A stretch of DNA of 64,000 nt. It comes from a virus. A program made the position numbers and the translations under genes. Below, in pieces: positions 61,080 through 64,000 of this stretch. The notes below the pieces were generated by a model. It was not told the DNA's origin. It did no database searches and was given only the letters and a program-made list of their open reading frames with translations. How positions within the stretch are numbered: the first letter of the stretch is position 1; each line of letters opens with the position of its first letter. The stretch spans positions 156,367 to 220,366 of IMG/VR virus record IMGVR_UViG_3300021142_000002; one strand, written 5' to 3'.

Positions 61080-61113
61080 GAGTAGACTAGCGGAATATTC
61101 CGCTAGTCTACTC
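61080..61113 (+). terminator. 34-bp perfect palindrome
   Basis: Perfect inverted repeat between 60790-61056 and the last fibre gene. No T-run after it. Confidence 0.65.
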
Positions 61114-61152
61114 ATTATGCCTAAATTTTTGGTAAACTAAAGGAAACACAAT

Positions 61153-64000
61153 ATGTCTTATGATGAAGATAATGTTAATGGTAGTTTTGATAGATTACTG
61201 GCTTTAATACAAGCACAAAATAGTACCTTTGGTGCAGCCATTGCTGGTTTGCAACAAGTAGTTAATACTTGGCCAGTAGGCTCATTTCAAACCTTCCAAA
61301 ATAATGTAATTAGTGCTATTTCAGTAAAAGAAAACTCAATTAATAAAACAGATGATATTGCTGATAATACAACCAGTAGTACATTATATCCATCAACTAA
61401 AGGTGTTGCTAATTACATTAGTAATCAACTAAGTACATTTGTCAATACTACTCTATTAAATAATACATTAGCAAGCACACTGGCTAACTATCCTACCTTA
61501 ACTTATTTTAATAGCAAGATAGCAGGTGTATTGACATACTGTGGTACCATGGATGCTAGTATTGGATCATATCCTGCAACCGGTGGTAATGGTACGGCAG
61601 GTAGCATTGTTACGGGTAATGCCTTTGTGGTTAATGTAGCAGGCGCTATTGGCTCAGCTAATTTAATACAAGGCGATTTAGTCATAGCTGCTGTTAATAA
61701 TCCCGGACAAACTACAGCTAACTGGGATATCATTGAAGGTAATTTAAATTATACGCCAGAAAATGCAGCTAATAAAAATGCTAATAATGGCTATGTTGGT
61801 TTAAGTGGCTATAACATTAAGTTTTTAAATACCACTAATACCTTTGCCTCTGTATTAACTAATAGTGCTACTGCTAGCAGAACTTATACATTCCAAGATA
61901 AAAACTATACCATAGCTGGGATGGATGATGTAGCTTTAATGCTGCCTTTAACGGGTGGTACTATTACCAGTACTTGGAACAGTAGTTCAAATACTTTTAC
62001 TGCTCTGACTGTAAATGCTATTGATAACGGTAGCAGCGCAGAGTCTATGCTGCAAAATTGGTCAGTCGGTGGAGTCACTAAAGTATCTATTAATAAATCA
62101 GGTGATATGTTGATTAATGGCATATCAGTAGGTATTGGTTCTAGTAGTTATAATACTGTCTTTGGGCATAATGCATTAGCTGGCAACACCACTGGTTTTT
62201 ATAATCAGGCTTTTGGATATGGTAGCTTAAGTAGTGTTACATCAGGGTATGGTAACGTAGCATCAGGCTTTAATACAGGTACTATGCTGACCACAGGTAG
62301 CTTAAATGTGGTTATTGGCTATAATGCTAATACTGCTGCTAGCGGTGATACGAATACAGTCGTATTAGGTCCTAATGCAGTGGGTATGGGCAACAATACT
62401 GTAGTGATTGGTAATAGCAGTATTACCGATAATTACTATTTTGGTTTAATGCATATTCCAAAATATACTACTAGTGGTGCACCTAGTTTTGTAAATGCTG
62501 GTTTGTATTTTGATAGCACTTTAAATAAGTTAGTCATTGGCGGAGTAAGTGCTAAGGAAACAATAGCTACTTATTTAGATTTGGCTAATTATTTAACCAT
62601 ATCTAGTTTTAATAGTACAATAGCTGGCTATGTAACTTCCAGTAGTTTAACGACTACTTTATCTAACTATCTAACAATTACTAGTTTTAATACGAGTATT
62701 GCTGGGTATGCTACGACTACTTCTTTAAATTCAGAAATTAGCACTCGTGGTTCTGCAGATACTGCTTTGGGTAATAGAATAGCAGTGTTTGAAACAGGTG
62801 GTAATAGTGCCGTTGGTTTACTAAGTGCATTAACTGGATCTATTTCTAGCTCTACCAGTATTGTATCTGCTTTAAATAGCCTATCTAGTATTACCGGAGC
62901 ATTAGCGACTACTTATGAAAGCATAAGTAATTTTAATACCTCTATTGCAAGTTATGTTACGTCTTCTACATTGAGTACTACTTTAGCTAGTTATTTACCA
63001 TTAACCGGTGGTACATTAACTGGTAATTTAACATTAACAGGAACTAATCCAACAATTGCCACTACAAGGACAAATGGTATCTTATTTCCATCAGTGGCCA
63101 CATTAACTCTAGGTGGAAGTAGTTTAACTAGTTTAACAATAGGGTCTGCTGTTAGTAATAGCAGCAATACTGCTTTTGGTATCAGTGCATTATTAAATGT
63201 TAGTACAGGAACTAACAATGTAGCCTTTGGTTATATGGCGGGACAACTTACCACTACTTCTAATGATTCTACTTATATTGGAAATTTAGCAGGAGCAAAA
63301 AGCACCACTGATGGTAACACTGCAGTTGGTATGAGTGCTTTAACAAATCAAACATCTGGTTATTGGAACACTGCCTTATCTGCATATGCACTAAATTCTT
63401 TAACCACAGGCATTAGTAATATAGCAATAGGTTATAAATGCGGATATTCAATAACTACCACTAGCAATAATGTTTTAATAGGTATTCAAGCCGGTTATAA
63501 TACCACTGCAGCTAACTTAACGGGTGTAGGTTATCAAAGTCTGTATAGTAATACGACTGGTAGTGGTAATACTGCTATAGGTTATAATGCGCTTTATTCA
63601 AACACAACCGGTAGCTGGAATGTCGCATGTGGAAACTCATCACTTCAGTATAATACCACTGCTAGTAACAATACAGCTTATGGTAATCGATCTTTACAAA
63701 ACAATACTACGGGATCTAGTAATACAGCCATTGGATATAACGCTGGCGCTGCACAGGTTAGTGCAGTTAATAATACTTATTTAGGTTATAATGCCGGATT
63801 AGTAAATTTATCTGGGTATATTACTGCAGTGGGCGCTTATAGTTTAACAGCCAATACGACCGGGCAGTATAACACTGCATGTGGAAACTTATCACTTCAG
63901 TATAATACGACTGCTAGTAACAATACAGCTTATGGTAATCAATCTTTACAAAACAATACTACAGGTAACTATAATACTGCCATCGGCGTAAATGCATTAA
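61153..64000 (+). CDS. Tail-fibre protein 5, 3' end outside window
   Basis: Open frame of 949 codons from ATG 61153 (MSYDEDNVNGSFDRLLALIQ; AAAGGAA upstream) to the right edge without stop. N-terminal helices, then TLYPSTKGVANYISNQL (same motif as in 54010-60714), a beta domain (residues about 130-200), alternating stretches like SSFNTSIAGYVTSSS (coiled-coil or triple-beta stalk), and from about 650 many repeats of the type NTAIGYNAL..NTTGS as in trimeric autotransporter-like and fibre stalks. The N-terminal attachment domain of the other fibres is absent, so it probably attaches in another way. Confidence 0.75.
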   Translation, partial: MSYDEDNVNGSFDRLLALIQAQNSTFGAAIAGLQQVVNTWPVGSFQTFQNNVISAISVKENSINKTDDIADNTTSSTLYPSTKGVANYISNQLSTFVNTTLLNNTLASTLANYPTLTYFNSKIAGVLTYCGTMDASIGSYPATGGNGTAGSIVTGNAFVVNVAGAIGSANLIQGDLVIAAVNNPGQTTANWDIIEGNLNYTPENAANKNANNGYVGLSGYNIKFLNTTNTFASVLTNSATASRTYTFQDKNYTIAGMDDVALMLPLTGGTITSTWNSSSNTFTALTVNAIDNGSSAESMLQNWSVGGVTKVSINKSGDMLINGISVGIGSSSYNTVFGHNALAGNTTGFYNQAFGYGSLSSVTSGYGNVASGFNTGTMLTTGSLNVVIGYNANTAASGDTNTVVLGPNAVGMGNNTVVIGNSSITDNYYFGLMHIPKYTTSGAPSFVNAGLYFDSTLNKLVIGGVSAKETIATYLDLANYLTISSFNSTIAGYVTSSSLTTTLSNYLTITSFNTSIAGYATTTSLNSEISTRGSADTALGNRIAVFETGGNSAVGLLSALTGSISSSTSIVSALNSLSSITGALATTYESISNFNTSIASYVTSSTLSTTLASYLPLTGGTLTGNLTLTGTNPTIATTRTNGILFPSVATLTLGGSSLTSLTIGSAVSNSSNTAFGISALLNVSTGTNNVAFGYMAGQLTTTSNDSTYIGNLAGAKSTTDGNTAVGMSALTNQTSGYWNTALSAYALNSLTTGISNIAIGYKCGYSITTTSNNVLIGIQAGYNTTAANLTGVGYQSLYSNTTGSGNTAIGYNALYSNTTGSWNVACGNSSLQYNTTASNNTAYGNRSLQNNTTGSSNTAIGYNAGAAQVSAVNNTYLGYNAGLVNLSGYITAVGAYSLTANTTGQYNTACGNLSLQYNTTASNNTAYGNQSLQNNTTGNYNTAIGVNAL
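63625..63962 (+). repeat. Direct repeat, 252-base period
   Basis: About 85 bases at 63625-63710 (starting GCATGTGGAAACTCATCACT) recur nearly unchanged at 63877-63962. The distance is exactly 252 bases (84 codons), so the reading frame is kept. They encode the CGNxSLQYNTTASNNTAYGN unit of the fibre stalk. Confidence 0.75.

Noticed and set aside
1-64000. CRISPR array, transposon, integrase or tRNA genes
   Set aside because: No regularly spaced direct repeats outside coding regions, no transposase or integrase motifs, and no cloverleaf with a plausible anticodon was noticed by eye; a tRNAscan run would be decisive.

Overview
The window is a 64 kb piece of what looks like a large (jumbo-class) tailed bacteriophage genome. 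The evidence is tightly packed genes on both strands, with ATGA or few-base overlaps. The window encodes multisubunit RNA polymerase pieces, a very long tape-measure-like protein, a spike, several giant tail fibres and an endolysin. It also carries phage nucleotide-metabolism genes (dCTP deaminase, thymidylate synthase) and recombination genes (RecA-like, SbcC/Rad50-like). Base composition is AT-rich (around 30% G+C in the lines I counted). A GH19-type endolysin and a phage lipoprotein suggest a Gram-negative host, but I cannot name host or phage. No tRNA, CRISPR array, integrase or transposase was seen.

Layout. 1-13.6 kb, minus strand: dCTP deaminase, small unknown genes, an unusual hairpin-dense gene (2543-3049), three uncharacterised genes, then the RNA polymerase beta gene and the N-terminal part of beta'. 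Both polymerase genes are interrupted by related group I introns. 13.7-21.5 kb, plus strand: an 1873-residue tape-measure-like protein with an embedded muramidase-like domain, and a 728-residue structural protein. 21.6-32.1 kb, mostly minus strand: structural and unknown genes, thioredoxin, a SLOG/YspA-like protein, endolysin, the C-terminal part of RNA polymerase beta as its own gene, and a RecA-like ATPase. 32.2-47.2 kb, mainly minus strand: a second gene with the same duplicated leader as 2543-3049, thymidylate synthase, a lipoprotein, seven very small membrane proteins around a tail-spike gene, an SbcC/Rad50-like ATPase, an RNase HI fusion and structural proteins. 47.3-64 kb, plus strand: a tail-fibre cassette in which four genes share one N-terminal design, ending in a fibre gene that runs off the window.

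How the genes work together. dCTP deaminase and ThyA feed dTMP synthesis. The RecA-like and Rad50-like ATPases fit recombination-dependent replication. The phage polymerase would transcribe phage genes. Near-perfect inverted repeats of 24-38 bp mark many transcription-unit ends.

The strongest unusual observations are: (1) two related group I introns inserted at the same 12-base sequence GGTGAT^AAAGTC, in the catalytic-lysine motif of beta and directly after DFDGD of beta'; (2) the second intron keeps only a 33-codon tail of the homing endonuclease that is intact in the first; (3) two unrelated-looking genes share a roughly 100-bp nearly identical leader, and one of them has a coding region packed with perfect hairpins and a G+C content far above its neighbours.
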